Shown: piece by piece, positions 10,801-25,570 of the stretch
Position numbering within the stretch: the stretch's first letter is position 1
Layout of the letters: every line of letters begins with the position of its first letter
Source: Cadophora sp. MPI-SDFR-AT-0126
Lineage: Eukaryota > Ascomycota > Leotiomycetes > Helotiales > Ploettnerulaceae
DNA length: 64,000 nucleotides
Assembly: GCA_020747065.1 (NCBI GenBank)
Contig: JAGMVK010000009.1
Span: 496,001 to 560,000 of the forward strand
Direction: 5' to 3'
The notes under the pieces: generated by a model
What the model was told of the DNA's origin: nothing
Database searches by the model: none
The model's input: the letters and a program-made list of their open reading frames with translations, nothing else
Program-made: the position numbers and the translations under genes

Positions 10801-13800
10801 TGACTTCTGAGTTGGGATCAAGATTAGACATTGGCAGTCAATGATGGGATTGGTGCAGGGGAGGAGAAAGAACACTCGTGTCGGGAACTCGGGTATGTCA
10901 CAAATTTCAGGATTTGACTTTCGGATTAGAGGCAGCGAGTATCTGCAAGCTGGCAGTCGTATTGGAATTTGGCAGGCTGTACTTTGCGGGGTAGCGTAAT
11001 TTGTTGACTTTGACTTTAGTTTATTGACTTTCCGAAAGCGGATTTGAGTGCTCATCATCTCTCAATCCCAGAGAATGGGTCTGAGGGGCGAAATTCGACA
11101 TGCTAGGATTTGCGTGCGTGTTTGTAGTCAGGCTTGGTAGGTTAGTCCCTCAGAAATTCCGAAGTTCTGAGTTGTGGATCCACCTCCCGAACTTTGATAG
11201 GAATGAGATGTTTGATCGCGATGCCTGCTGGTCGTAGGCTGCAACTCGGGGAAAAAACAGGAGTTCACGATTGAGATCTCTGAGATGAGGCGCCGGACTC
11301 TCAAGAGGGTCTTTACCATGGATTATAGTGAAGGCGCTCTAGGTGCTTTCCCTGCCCTGCCTGTAAGAAATAATGGATTTATTTGAAAGCAAGTGTCCCC
11401 ACCAATACTTATAGCTTGCCAGCAAACAGATAGATAATTCTTGGTAAGTGTAGGCCAGAACGTGCATCCCACGACTCGATACCATTTAGATCTGGGCAAT
11501 TTTTAGGCACATGGCGATTAGCGAGACGGACCACTATAGGACAGTTTTTAATTCACCTCCCACTGCAATGTGCAACAAAACATTCGGCCCCTCCACGCAT
11601 ATCAGTGAATCATGCACTTCGATGGGAGAAAATGAAAGTGAAAAGAGGGAGAGCCAGGGAAGGGGCAGTCGCTTAACTTTGTTGACTTCGTTACGCGAGG
11701 TCAAGTGGGGCGAATAAATCGAAGAGGCGACGGGCTCACTGTCTGACGAATTGACGGCATTGAAGACGGCCGGCAAGTGCAAGGCTGTATCTGAAGCTAA
11801 TCGATGATTAATTTACGAGGATGTCGTCCTCATCAGCAAGAGAGCGGAAAGTGGGAAGTGTGTGCGTAGCGAGATGTCAAGTTTGATGTCGAAAACAATG
11901 TCACAAAGTCTAGACAAGGCAGCACTGACAGCCATGTTGGGAGAAAAGCTTGTGAAGCGACCACTACGCAGGGACTGGCGAAATACTCGAACCTTTGTGC
12001 ATTAGTTTTGATCTCTAGCTAAACAAAACTTTCAGATCCTTTCGATCGGCCTCAATGAGATGCCCACGACCAAGTTTGATAGCCCTGCTGTTTTATCATA
12101 GGGCAAAGCTCCTACAATATCCCAAGGAGCTATCTCTGTGATTCTACAATAGTAACCGTTGCAGGCATAAACTTCCGACGTTCAACTTGCAACAGCTTCT
12201 AAATCAGCTGAACCGTTTTCTCCACTTCAAGAATCTATCACTGTCTTACTGCCACTCTTGATCCGGCAGTGGTAAGTCGAAATACGACACATTTCATTCC
12301 CAAGGACCGAGTAGAAGTAACACGAGACGACACATGGGCAGGAAGGGACATGGCGCAACGTGGAATGGATTTGGGCGAAGTGGGGGGTAAGGTTAAGCGA
12401 ATGGGTTGAAATGTGAGACTTTGGGCGGTGTGGGAAAAGTGAGGTATATGACATAGTTGGCTTTGTCTTGACTTAAAGAAAGGCTCCAAGAGAGTGCTGG
12501 ATTGTGGGATTCTGAGATTGTGGTAACTTTGGGCGTTCGATGATTCTTGATGCCGGTGAAGTCTCACTGTGCAGTATAAGTTAGGCAAAAAGAGTTTTGT
12601 TTATGACTAATAAAGGGTCGAGAATGAGCTAATGTAAGTGCCAAAAAATGATCAATATTAGCACTGTCTCTACACGGTACGTATGTCCTGGACCCTGCCA
12701 AAGGGTAGAACAGTGGCCAGCTTCACCCGCAATCCCTCCCAAGCTGAATACCTCGTGTTCCTTACATCCAAATCCCAATCTCAACCCTTGCACCGGAAGC
12801 GATCGAGATATTCCGATCTGACTCTTTTACAGCCACCGTCTTCATCTGAGCTCATGTTACAGCTGTCATTGACGTTGTAAGAAAAGCTACCCTCAGAAGA
12901 AACGCATTCTCGGCGCGGGTTCGAGAAACAAAGACAATGTCTCGATTCCTATTTCAGGGTGTGCTTTCGATCCCGTGCGCCACAAAGTCTCACATCCCTT
13001 CGATGAACGCTAGAACGCTACTAGATGGCCTGGTGAGCTTGCTTTTTGGACGGCAGCGTATAGGGAGCAAGCTGATGGGGTAGGTTTCGTGTGTATTGTA
13101 CTTGTGGTGCCACTGATCTGGCCCATCAGGACTGCCGAGATATGGCTTGGGGGGGGGGGGAGACAAGTCTCGACTTACGGAGCTATTTGAATCCAGGCTG
13201 TACTTGTTTCAAAAGCTTATCGCTGCAAAAAAGTTAGTAGCTCGTAGGGAAATGATCTCGGGTATGCTGTATACTAGGGACTTCCTACTCATCGTAACTT
13301 TTTGTGTCCCCGCACGTTTCATCCGCTTGCAGCGTCGACGTTTATTTACTTTGCGCTGCTGCTGTGGTATGGTGATCGCCCATCCACATTTGGATGACGA
13401 GCTTCACGCAAAATGCCATCCAGAATCGTGGTAAAATCATAGAGATCGAAGAGATCGAGGAATCGGACCGAACCGTGAACCCAAAACCTGATTCAAAAGA
13501 TCGCAAAGCAGCGAATGTGGGTGCAGGCATGCAATGGAAATCACAAAAATGCATAAGAGACAAGTGCAAGAACTCCGAATACTTGGGCCTATCCTTCATT
13601 GTTTGATGTGCTTCAAGCCTCGCTTGCAACGGTAACAGCTCAACGTTCCAATCAAGAGCATCGCGGTACGTGTACACAAGTCATATTGTGTCTCTAGACC
13701 AGCCATAGCATATCAGATCCCAAGACAGCGGACCAGCCGTTACACTAAAACTGCCGCGTAGCACCACAACAAGGAAAATCGTACGATTCTACCTGCACTT

Positions 13801-16800
13801 GAACTTCCTTTTGTGAGCTTGATTTGGTGAGAGGTGCTGGAGGAGGGTTCCGAAACAGGGAATTTTGATCAGATTTTGCCCTTTGCTGAAATGCTCAGAG
13901 CGGGGCTCGCACGTGGTGGCTGAGAGGGGGAATGTGATAGCGTGCTGGAGAGTTCGAGAGAGACTTTTGGTGGATGGATGGGATGCGTGCGTACGTGCTG
14001 GGCATGTCGGTGAGGTGGTAGGGGGAAAAAGCAACTATCATGTTTGTGTGACGGAGGCGCTTGGGGCGTTGAGCGTTGGAGTGAGGAAGAAGTGCTCTTG
14101 CGTAAGGGATGCCGAGGTGGTGGCGGCTGGTAGCGAATAAGGGTGCTGGTGGAGTCTTTTGATGAGGGGAAGGGTGGTGTGGAAGTCCTGGTTTTCAAAG
14201 ATGATGTATGATATGTGACGAGATGGGACGACAGCGTTTTCAGTGGTGTGTGCGGCGGAGAGGGCATTAAAAGACATGCTATGCATAGAAAGAAAGGTAT
14301 AGATACATTGACATAGGTGGTTTGAGAGGAGACAGCGCATCACCAGCCGTTCTTTTTCTTGTGACGAGACTTGAACTTCGCTCTCGCCAGGTATCAGGAA
14401 AAGGAAAGAAGATTTACAGGAGATGTACCACAATAGAAGTGATTAGCAGATGAGGGCCCGGAAAAGCCGTTTGAAGCACCTTAGCAAAAAGTAAACATCA
14501 TCAGCGCCGCTAGACATGGCTTCCACAGGGCTCCAAGCGAACACTCCAGAACACGGCATCAAAACGGGCCGAGACGAGAACTTCATCATCGAGTTAGATT
14601 GCGAATTGTGTCTCAGAATCGGCAGATAGAAATATCACTAGCACATCACAGCAGATGAAAAGTACGATCTCTATCCGAGGTCTTTGCCACGGGACGGGCC
14701 AGAACGAAATATGCCGACAAAAAAAGCAAATAAATAGACTGGACTAGTGAAAGGGGCGTTGAAGAAGGGAATGATTTACCTTGATGGCGTGAAATAAGGT
14801 CGTGAATATTGCGCCTCTTTTGACAACCGTGGGTTACAGCACATAAATGTACATGAGGCTTTGGCCTCGTGACTAAATGATGATATCTGTCCTGCCTATG
14901 ATTTATCGTGAATGATAGGGAGGAGGCTATTGATCCGGATTGTTCGGCCGAAGTTGTGATACAGTTTCTTGTGATAATGGAAGTGTTCGGATGCATGCTC
15001 ATTTATTAGCTTTGCGAGAACGGAGAAGGAGGTTTGGCCAGCTTCTCACGTTCCACAACATGAGGACGTAACTGGTTTCGTTTCGAAGACGCTCATCTTG
15101 GCACGTTATCTTGAATTGTCAATTTCACGATACTCCGAGTTCTCGGATACCTTTTCCAAGAAGTAGGCAACATTCGATGTCACGCCTGCTCATAGCCGAT
15201 GCGATCAGCATAATCTGGTGTATCCAAGACATCGATCCAAGCGTCTTCCCGTTCATCAACGAGAAGTGAAAAGACCAAAGATATCCGTGACCTAGTCACC
15301 ACCTCTGTTCCCTGGCCCGTCTGCAGCCTGACATGGCCAGGTCATTGCATGGCAGCGGCACGGTCCTTGAGAGCTCAATTCAGATCGAGCAGGATGATTG
15401 GGTTGCAACGGCTCCAGGCTTAATATCCCTACTGAAACAGTGATATCTGCATCGGAATATATTATTCGTGGACCCTGCCAGAGGGGCGTCGCGGGCGGCG
15501 CGCGGACGTCGTGTTTCTTGATCAGGCATAGTAAATCCGTATCGGTTGTACTGTGAGTGGTTGCTAGAATCCATATGTTTCGCCGAGGTGATTTATCGCG
15601 CAGGAGAATCGGAAGTTCGAGTTCAGGTAGGGAAATGGCGAGCCCTTAGCATGGCCCGCCAAAGGGGTGAGGGGTGAGATGAGATGAGATGGCCGAGATG
15701 ATGGTTGGGTCGGTGGGTGAGATCGCCAGATCCATTGTTAATTGCTTTAAATTTTGAGATTCGAGATTGGAGATCGGTTTCTAGATCGAGTGGCCCCACA
15801 GTGGGGTGTCAATGGAGGGTAACATCGAGTCGAGCCAGCTTCCAGGGAGAAGGGCTGCCCGTGGGGCTGTGATGTGGAGAAGTACTTTGTTTGACTTTCA
15901 GATAAGGCTTTTGATATTCTGCTTTGGGGTTGTCCTCAAGTTTTGACTGTATGAATCGAGACTGGCTCGAAGCTAGAAAAGCAATCTTGATGCACGAACG
16001 AGCAGCAATGCATTAAGAAAAAAGTCATGTGTCTTACTATCGGACGAGAAGTTACAAAGAGCAAAGGAGGGACTGTGCGGCGTAGTAGGTTGTAGTGCAA
16101 ATAAGAGCAAGAAATTCAGGGAAGAGACGAAAAGCGTAGCGATTTCGCAGCCCTTTGCAGGAGGAACACTCCGAAATGACAAAGGTTTGGTAGGAGAAGC
16201 ACGCATGGACACTTGCATGGCATACATACATGCATGCGGTTGTGATTCCGTTGGATCTGAGATTGCTCCTCTCGTTGACTACCTGTGGTCCCGATGCGAA
16301 ATATACTCTAGGATAGGTATAAGAGAGCAGGGAGCAAAGTCGATCAAACAGTGGGATCTCCTCAAAATGGATCCGAGATGGTGTGAGGTGACGAAAACTT
16401 ACTTTACATTCCTTGACCTCCTGCGGGCGATCTTGAGATCGTTTTAAAAGGATTTGGGCAAGGGGGCTTTTGGAAAGGATTTGACGAATCCGAATAAGGG
16501 TAGGATGCGGTATGCGCATCGTTATCAGATCTGTCTTCTTATTTGGGGGCTGTGAGGGCTCGGTATGGAGTGACAGCGGAGTATTACTTGGGAAGTAAAA
16601 TTGATGCTTGCAATGAAAGTCGCTTTTCGCCCCCGGTAATCTTGACTGACAGAAAACGTCGTCGCATGAAGTGATGGTCCCGTGGTCTGTGGAATACGGC
16701 AGTTGGGTTGTTGCTTGTTGTTGTCGAACCTTTTTTGAGGCTTGCGTCGTCTGTCTGGATGTGCAGTTCGGTGCAGCGCTTTGCTTTGTACTGTACTGTA

Positions 16801-19800
16801 CAGTAGGAGAAGCCTACCCACAGATAAGATCAGACTGTGTCTGAGGAAGTCACAGAGGGGCAGGCTTCACCCTAGGCGTTTACGGGATAGGGTTGTAATG
16901 GGGATGCGTTTTTCTTGACAGGGTTGGCCAAGCAAGTTGCATGCTTGCATGTTCCGGAACCCGGGAGAATCGTCGCGCGACCAAATATACAGGGGATGGG
17001 ATCGTGAGATGGAGAGATTTGCGGTTCGAGGTGCATCTGATGCGGAAGCGAGGTGAGACTCTGATAATGGATACTTTGGGACGAGCTAGTGCTCATAGGT
17101 CTTGAGAGACTTCAGAATGATCAGCTGCTGGCGCGCTGAGGTGCCTTCGTGACTTCTGACAGGCTTCTTTTGCTGGCCAATGCCACCTGAAGCTCTAGTC
17201 AGTGGAGAGCAGAAGATCACTTCCTGACCGCCGGCAGCTTGTTCATCTGGTCTGGAGCGTGAGGTGACTTCAATCTTCCTTCTGATTCGAGTCCCGCCTC
17301 AGCAATTTTCATGTTGGCTTCTGGTCGGGAGGTTAATATGCCATCCGAGCAAGTAACATGGCGTACCGAGTGGAAGGCTCCGAGGTGGATTCTGCTTCAT
17401 CCGTGATTGAATCTCAAGGATCGTACGGCATCCTATCGTGAGGACAAGATGTCCTGGTTGATTGAGCTGTGTGTGCCCTGCCTTTCCTCCCCTGGTGATA
17501 TCACCGTTGTTCCGTTCTTTACCTTTGTTTGGCAGACAGGGAAGACGGGGCGTTGGAAACCGAACTGGGTCTTTCCGACTAGGATTATGGAAACTGGGAT
17601 CAGGGTTCTATTATGCATACGATCGAGCGATGAGACGCATCCGTTGGAGTGGTTGATGGAGACATGGGATCAACGGTATGCATACGAGGAGAGGGTGAGC
17701 AACTCTCGAAGTGAAGTAGAGTGAAGTGAAAGGAACCAAAGGATTGAAAGGCGGCCAATTAATGCTCGCAAGGACTTGATTTGAAATGTTTGAGATGGGA
17801 AAGATTCGTTGGCAGTCACAGTCGTACCAACGAGTCAGGGATATGCAGAAGGGGGCATGGTCTTGACTCCCTGCCGAGCTTGTAACTGGACGTCGAACTC
17901 CGAGCTGAAGTTGTGAAGTTGAGGAGAAGTGATGGCTGGATGGACACTGGTGTGTGCCGTGCTGGACCGGCATCTGTTCCACGCGGAGCCTGCATATGTG
18001 GATGGATGCAGGGTGCGATGGTATCTCTCTTAGCTAGCGTGCAGCACGGAGCATCTGAGATCGTACGATTTCGTGCCGCTAGGCTGGGGATATACCTGGT
18101 CTGGTCTCGATGAGAGGGGTAGCCATGGCTGAGATCTTCGCGTAGGCTAATGCTATGGAGATCTTATCTGATATTGGAGAACAAGTACATTTGCTTTTGG
18201 CTGAAAGAAGTATTTGGGTGCAAGGAAAAGAAGAACAAGGAAAAGTCTTTTCCAATTTCTTATTTGCCACTTATTGGCAATAGTAGTAGGAGGAATGTAT
18301 GTATGTTTATATGCATGTATGCATGACCTGAGGAGTGATAGCCGCATATCGAGAATGTACTGAGCTGATCAAAAAAACCATCATTCGGAGAAATTGACGG
18401 ATGTCACAGCCGGCTGGACTTCCTGGTAGTCTGCTACAGTACCATCAACCCAGTCCGGGCCAACAGGGGCCACCTCGCCAATAAAAAGGGACCGTGAGCC
18501 GAAGTGGAACGGGAACAACCAACAACAAAAGTAGAGATTTTGAGTTTCCTGGCAAGAAACTCTATCGCCAGATTCGAAAGCACTATTTTCTTCGCTTGCT
18601 CAATCGTCATCTGGGTGTGGGCGGCCGCGTACCAACGATTTGGAGAGGACGTTCTGTTCAGCATATGGGTGAACTGCTTTAGGAGGTGTCCGCCGAGGGT
18701 GGGAACCTTGGAGGGGGGTGAAACGCTTGTTCCGATGTGACGTGAAGTGAGGTGATGCGCCACTGGATTTGGTTACGATTGTTTGGAAACTTCCGTGACT
18801 TGGATGCTTGATGCTTGTTCTCGTTGATGAATCGAGTTGAGATGAGATGAGATGAGATGGTTTTGTTCCGTAGTGTTTAGCGTTGGATGGATGAACCTCG
18901 TTGTCACAGCTCTCGAGCTGGCCCTTCACTTAGTGTGAGCTTAGTACTGCTAGTACAATGTTAAATGAGACGTCTCTGGTATTTCACAACTGTTCCAGTC
19001 TCAACTGAATCATCTCGAACACTCACATGTAACAATAAAATGACAAGTTACTTCTGAATTGTTGGCTCTATATAATATCTCCAAAGTCATATACCCCCCA
19101 CCACAAGGATCCTCTCTCACCTCGATCACATCAATCGAGAGATCTTCTTTTCAGGGCTAGGGGGCCCTGGAGACTGGGGCCCACAAGGGAGAAGAATCGG
19201 CGATCGCATCTCTACCAGGGTACGGTTCTCGGACAGCTTTCGCCTCACCCCATCCATCCCGTCTCGTCCATAAAAACCTCGGAAACAAGCTCGTGAAAAG
19301 GAAGTTACGCCGTCGTCGCATATCTCGATTCTGGAGTCTCAATATGTTGGTACTTGGTACGGAAGTACACGCCGTACAAAGTGTGCATTCGCTATCTATG
19401 CACTTTACTACCGCCTTACTTACTTGGGAAATAAGAGATTGCAATATCGAGACATGATTCGCTGGAAACCCTGGTTTCAAAGCAATATCTAGTAGCTGCA
19501 CGGACAGCTGATATACATTATTTGCGGCATGTACCAAAGTACGAAAAGGTACATCGTATGATTTTCTGGACCTGTTCTAGGGCCAGGCGGTGGAAATAGA
19601 TTGGGCTTAGCTGCCGTTTTTTCTTTTAATCTACGGACGTACTCATTTGTTGTGTATGCTTGGAAATGGCTGTTTTTAGGTACCGATTCAACCGACAATT
19701 GTGGAGTACTGTCCTTGAAAAGGGAAGAAAAGAAGGAAAAATTGATGTGATGTGATGGAGGGGGATGGAACAAACAGGGTGGACCCATGGTCACCGCGTG

Positions 19801-22800
19801 GCGTGGCACACAAGCACTGACTTGACAGCGGCGCCTGCCTGCGGAAAGGCAGCGGATGGCTGCTTGAGCTTGGAACTTCGAGCTTGGGGGCTTCGCGGGG
19901 TTGACTTGACACACTGACTGGGTAACAGTTACAACACACCACGAGAGTCGAGAACCGAATGTCGAGTGTCGTGGATGGATTTATTACCAATGCCGATACC
20001 AATATCAAGACTCGACTCTGCATATCTTCTCTTAGCTTTGATCTTCTCCGTCAAGTGACTAACTTGCAAATGACTAAGAAGTGACAGTCCAGCACATCAC
20101 TCGTAGCGCGAGCCGTGCTTGTTCGGTACGCTGTGAGGTTGGCAGTGGCTTCTTTGAGAGATTGTAATTTGATAAGGCAGGTACGCAGGTGAGCAGATTT
20201 CCGATCTCAGTCGGAAGTCATGGTGGACAAAGATCATGCAGGCTGGGTGGGAGGCGGGAAGGGAATCGAATGAGATCCTACTGGTGGTGTTCTGGTTGGG
20301 GACTGGTAGGTTGGTAGTCTGGTAGCGATACCACACACACTTGTAATTGTATGAGCCGATAGTGAGTCTAACGGACAAAGAAGAGATAGTCTACCGTTAA
20401 ATGTCTCGCATCCTCAATCAGTCAATTTCTAGACCTGACTTTGAGTCGGCCGCCAGGTATCGTGCAAGTATTGTACGGCATATAGGGAATGTAAGACGGA
20501 TCCTTCGACGCAAGCCAGAGAAAATCGACGACATCACATTTACCCAGAACGCCAATCATCAGAGGAGTCTTCTCTCAACGGGTCGGCTGTCGTACCATAT
20601 TATGTTATGTTCCCGAGAGATGTGCAATGGAAAGTCGGATAGGGTGCTTACTTTCATCTATCTCATCTCACTGTGTGCGTCTTCTGGGACGGATGACAGG
20701 CAGGGTGGACGGACGGGTGGCTGGGCGGGTGAGGGAATGAGCAAGTGAGAAGAGAAACGAGTTGAATGGGGGAAGAAGCTCGTATCTCGGTTGTTGCTGG
20801 ATTGGCGTTATTTATCCTGGAAGGACACCAAAATGCTTAGTAGCGTCACGAGAGAAGACAGGACTTGTAATTGAAGGAGAAGCTTTTCCTCCTGGCCTGG
20901 AGAATTCTTTTCGAACCTTGGAATATGAAGCACGTCTCTCTGTTTCCGAGTCTCGCTGCTTCAAGCTGAATGAATCTGAAGCAGGTTTCTAGAACGAGAA
21001 AGCAAATTGGAAACAAGAAGCCGAGACTGAGTGTCTGTCATGTACTGAAACCGTTGCAACCGTTGAGAGTTCAAGATGAGTAAATGATATATCACATTTC
21101 CATTTCCTTCCCCTCTAAAGTCCGGCCGAGCCGAGTTCTTGTTTTTGCGATCAACATGGAAATTGGGAATTCGAAACTTCGAGTTGCTGGCTTGAGGTTG
21201 CATTCGGGGCGAATCCACTCCTTCTCTTCTGTCACGGCTGGGGTTGGAACGTCGGTAACGGGCTGTCTGTGGGTGAGAGAGTACGGATCTCGTATGGGTC
21301 TTGTACCACAAACAAGATATGGACAATGGACATGTGGGGCCATAGCTTGTCGACTCGGTTGAATCAGATCAAGTAAGTAGGTAGGATCGGGTGAATTTGG
21401 GATGACGATGATGATGCTGTTTCGGTATTTTAGAATGGGATGCATGAATAGTATGGAATGTGGATGTAACCCTACTACTGGGACCGACTTCGATTTCCAT
21501 GCGGATTTGCGCTCGGAGAGTGGGTGTGTGGATGGATGGATGGGTATAGATATGGGTAAGGATGATCTGGAGGAGCTCGTATCATATCTGATATGTTGAG
21601 TGAGGTGCGTATATCAATTATGGAATATCACAGGCGGCTTTTTAACTTTTGATATCGACGTTGGAATATTGTGGATATGTCCGTGAGAGAGGATGAGGAC
21701 TGTAGGGCTGTTCTGTTCTTGAAGGCGAGTTAGAAGCAAGCTGTAGCTAGAAGCCTGGAGGCCTAGATGAATGGGAATTAGGGAGGACGAAGAGGGGAGA
21801 GATAGGGTGTGGGTGTGCTTGTTTGGTGCGGTGACGGGAGGAATTCTAGGGTAGTGGTTGGTGATACTCTGCAGCAGACTCTCCGTCAACTAACTAGATA
21901 GCTATTCCTGATGCATTTTGGAAATAAAACTCTTCCTGAAAACCGTGGCTAGCGTTTTGATTATCTGGAGTCGTTCTAGATTCGTGGCGTCCATTCTATC
22001 CAAAACAGTAATCGTCTCGTTGCTTTTTCTTCCCTTTCTCGTCTTTCCTTACCCTTTTTCGTGAGAGAGGCGATGGTTTGGGTGCTTTGGGAAGGATCGA
22101 GCGGGTTGGTGGCGTTGTGAGACAAAGCTTGCTGAGGTGGTTTTTGGAGGTGTGGGGAAGGATCTGACGAGGCAGGGGGATGGAGGGCTGGTGAGGTCTG
22201 TTTTGGGAGCTAGGGTATTGTTGCTGGGGCTTGAGATGGGAGTTAGAGAGGAAAAGGATGTTAGTGTTGATGCTGATTGATACTTGCTAGAGAATGGAGG
22301 CTAGAGGAGGAAGTCATTCTTCTCGGACGCAGAAAGAATTCTGCTGATACATATGGTTTGAAATAGGGAAATGATGCTACGCGAGAGATTGTAATTTGAG
22401 AAAGAGCAGAAATGAAGATGCAGCACTAGAGAATCCCAAGATGCAGCGCAGTACAGAACAGAGGGAATGGTACCGCATCGCGCTGTGCGTCGTCAACCCG
22501 GTCATGCTTACAGCGTCTGGACGCATGCGAACAGCACCAATGACCTCCTCTTCTCCCCATTCCAGCAATCAACAAACCAGTTTTGAGATATTACGGATGC
22601 TGTGACTGGCAGAGTACGACATACTGGCTGGCTGCCTGTGAGCGAGTGACTAGACTGCTGTCGTGATACTTTAGAGCCTTGCAATTGTTGTTTCTTGAAC
22701 GAGGGAGGGGTCGCTATTCGTCGGGCCTTGGATATGCACGAACGTGAGATCTGAGAGGGGGGGAAGGGGGAGATGCATGCCAGATGCGATGATGCTTATG

Positions 22801-25099
22801 GCTGCTTATGGATGAACTACATGGCTGGCTGACTGGGCTACAGCCCCGTAAGGAGATGTTTCCAAAACCGGATAATTTGAGACACTTCTGGATAGTATCG
22901 TGGAGGCAGTGGAGAGAAGATTAGACTCGACTCAAACCCAGACTTAGTCAAATCCAACTTCTCCCGGAGTCATCTCAAAAGTTTTGTTTAGCCTCTTGTG
23001 TATGTCTTTTGTATGTATCCACAAGTATGGATTGAGACGCATGCAGGCGCTGATCAGATAAAACAGACATGTGGGTAAGACGTAAAAGTATCCTCTCACT
23101 CAAGCAGTAGCAACATGACCTCATTCAAAGTTCAAATTAAACGACTTGCCTGCTTCAGACACAGACACATAGAAACACAGGGAACGAGCGAGCGAGCGAT
23201 CTCCGAAAGGATACAGGAGATCTCGGAGATCCGCAAAGTCAGATCTGACGATGTAGTGCTTGAAACCCTTGACACTCGTACATGCGGAGGGGGTGAAAAA
23301 AAAAAAAGCGGTTACAGATGCAGATACAGAACATTTGGTAAAATTTTCAAATATCGCTAAGATATTAGATTACAAATTGCATGTTTGACAGTGGATATAA
23401 GGTATTTCTAAACACTAAACAGATTGATGTTTCTCGCAACAGGCGAGGAAGCAACACAGGACAGGAACAGGGCTGAAGAAGAAGTGGATCGCGTATTGAC
23501 TTTCTCTCTGTGATTGAAACTGGGGAAATTCAAGGTCTATCTGCGAATTCAATTTGTTTGAGAGCCAGACATGTTCGAGTTGTGGTTTGAATCGAAATAC
23601 AGTACCTTTTGGCTGTACCAGCGACATTCCTCATGCCCATTCATTCCCCCTTCGTGGAGGGAGGACTCTGATCTCGAACATTCAAGTTTCAACAACGTCA
23701 CTCGCTAATTCACGACTGTCTTGACTCGACTACACATTACCAGTACAATTAGCTCGCGCATTTACTGTACCTCCTCCCGTATTTTACGGTAAACACGATA
23801 TGCCTCGGACATCGATCGGGACATCCAGCGATCATTCTTCATGGCTTGCTTTAACTTTCTACCATACTTGTTTAAGTTTAAACAAGCCGAACTAGAAGTT
23901 AGCGTACGATCTATTTATCTCGCGATCGTCCCTTGTTACGCTTTGCCAGGCCCAAGCGCGCATGCTGGGCGAAGGACCCTGGACCCGCCAATGTCACTCA
24001 CACGAGAAAGTCGGGTGGGCGCTAGTGGGATGAAGAGAGAAATGATAAGCGGCGCAGTTGTGAAGTTAAGGAGAGAGAGAGACAACAGAAAGTCTGGATT
24101 TTGGGCTGGGCGTTTTTTTTTTGGTGCGTGTCTTAGAATCAAGAGTTAAATTGGGAGAGGTATCAGTCTCGTGATATGTGGAGTGGACGGAAGTGGTAGA
24201 GACTTTTGAAGATGTAAATTATTTGATTGTATATCGAGGACTTTGTTGTCTGGTACGAGGAGCTACTGTTAATTCGTTCATTTTTCACAGAAGCATCCAC
24301 CCTGTAGTTACAGCACACCACACCACATCACACCCAAGCTTCACTCCCCGATCCCCTGCCACATCTAACATCATCCCTGGAGAATCTCGACCCCGTCCCC
24401 CTTCTTCTCTCCTTCTTCTTCTTCCCTGTCGCTTTACCCTGCCCTGTTCTGTCCTTCCGCTCGGAAAATGGAAAGCTCAGCACCGCACAGCGCAGCCCCT
24501 GTCTCTCTCTATTCCCTGGTCACATCGCATCGGGGTCTGAACTGAAGGTGCGGGGGGGTTGCATTGTTTGGTTTGTGGTTGGGGTGAAGGATTGATCAGC
24601 GACAGCGGGAACGACGGAAGTGGTGATGTGGAAAGTTTAAAATCGAGATCGCATCTGCATTGAATCTTGATGAGATTCAGCTGGATTGAATGACGGCTGG
24701 AACGGGAAGAATGATTGTTGGGGAGATAACTGCTTGTTTGATGGGGCTGATTGTTGAAGAGAACTGGTAGATTTATATTTGGATTTATATTCAAAGTCAA
24801 AAGGAGACAACAGAAGATAGTAGGAAAAAAGCGTTCCAAGTGAAGTTTGGGATAGTAAGAGTACTATTCCTAGAAGTCAATCAACTCAGACAGAGAACTC
24901 TATTGCCGAACATACAGGAACACCCTAAAACTCTATCGCTTTGGACGGACGGACAGCATCATGATTACCTACAGCTGTCACAAATGCCGTACTGATAATA
25001 TCCCTTGTTTATGTTTCGTTTCCAAACGTTTCATTTCTGGGTATGCCACTGTGTCTACCCTGTAACATTTATGTTCCGGACGATATTCATTCTCACTCA

Positions 25100-25570
25100 C
25101 TACGATGTTACCCTACCAAGTGATCCCTCCCTCCTCCTGTCTCTCTTCTCCTGTCCTGTCCGCTCAAAGTGCGAGCCGTCAAGCTTGGCCTTGCGATCCT
25201 ACACCCTTTCAAACCCCGTCTCTACGCTACCATCCCTCCCCCCTCCATCTGCATCGACATCGAATCGTTCCTCAATCCCTACCCATACCCATACCCAAAA
25301 CCCCCCCTCCAGAACAGCCCACCCCATGCTGCCCACCCATGCTAGATACCCGTAGTCCCCCCCTACCATCCCCATGCCCATGCCAATCCACAGATTCCAT
25401 ACCCACTCCTGTTCCTTCTCCTACCCCAATGATACCCACAGCCATCGTAATGTAAAGTTCAGTCCGTCCATCGGCCTAGTATCCGCCCAAAACCTTGCTA
25501 TCCTGATACCCTGTCGCTGCCCCCCTACTCCCTGCTCCCTATCCCCTGCTCCCTGCCCTTCCCCGTCAGC
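25100..25570 (+). promoter_or_regulatory. Pyrimidine-rich tract in the nsdD upstream region
   Basis: The plus strand is strongly C/T-rich here, with repeated CTCC, CCCT and TCTCT runs. Such tracts commonly lie just upstream of transcription starts in filamentous ascomycetes. A transcript starting near here would give a leader of about 1.4-1.8 kb. An ATG-started frame at 25573-25872 (99 codons) just after the tract could be an upstream ORF. This is inference from composition only. Confidence 0.35.
25277..25307 (-). other. Potential G-quadruplex motif (minus strand)
   Basis: The plus strand has C-runs at 25277-25279, 25282-25284, 25288-25290, 25294-25296 and 25301-25307. The minus strand therefore carries five G-runs of at least three, separated by loops of 2-4 bases. 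This fits the usual G-quadruplex pattern. It lies in the presumed promoter or leader of the GATA-factor gene. Confidence 0.6.
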
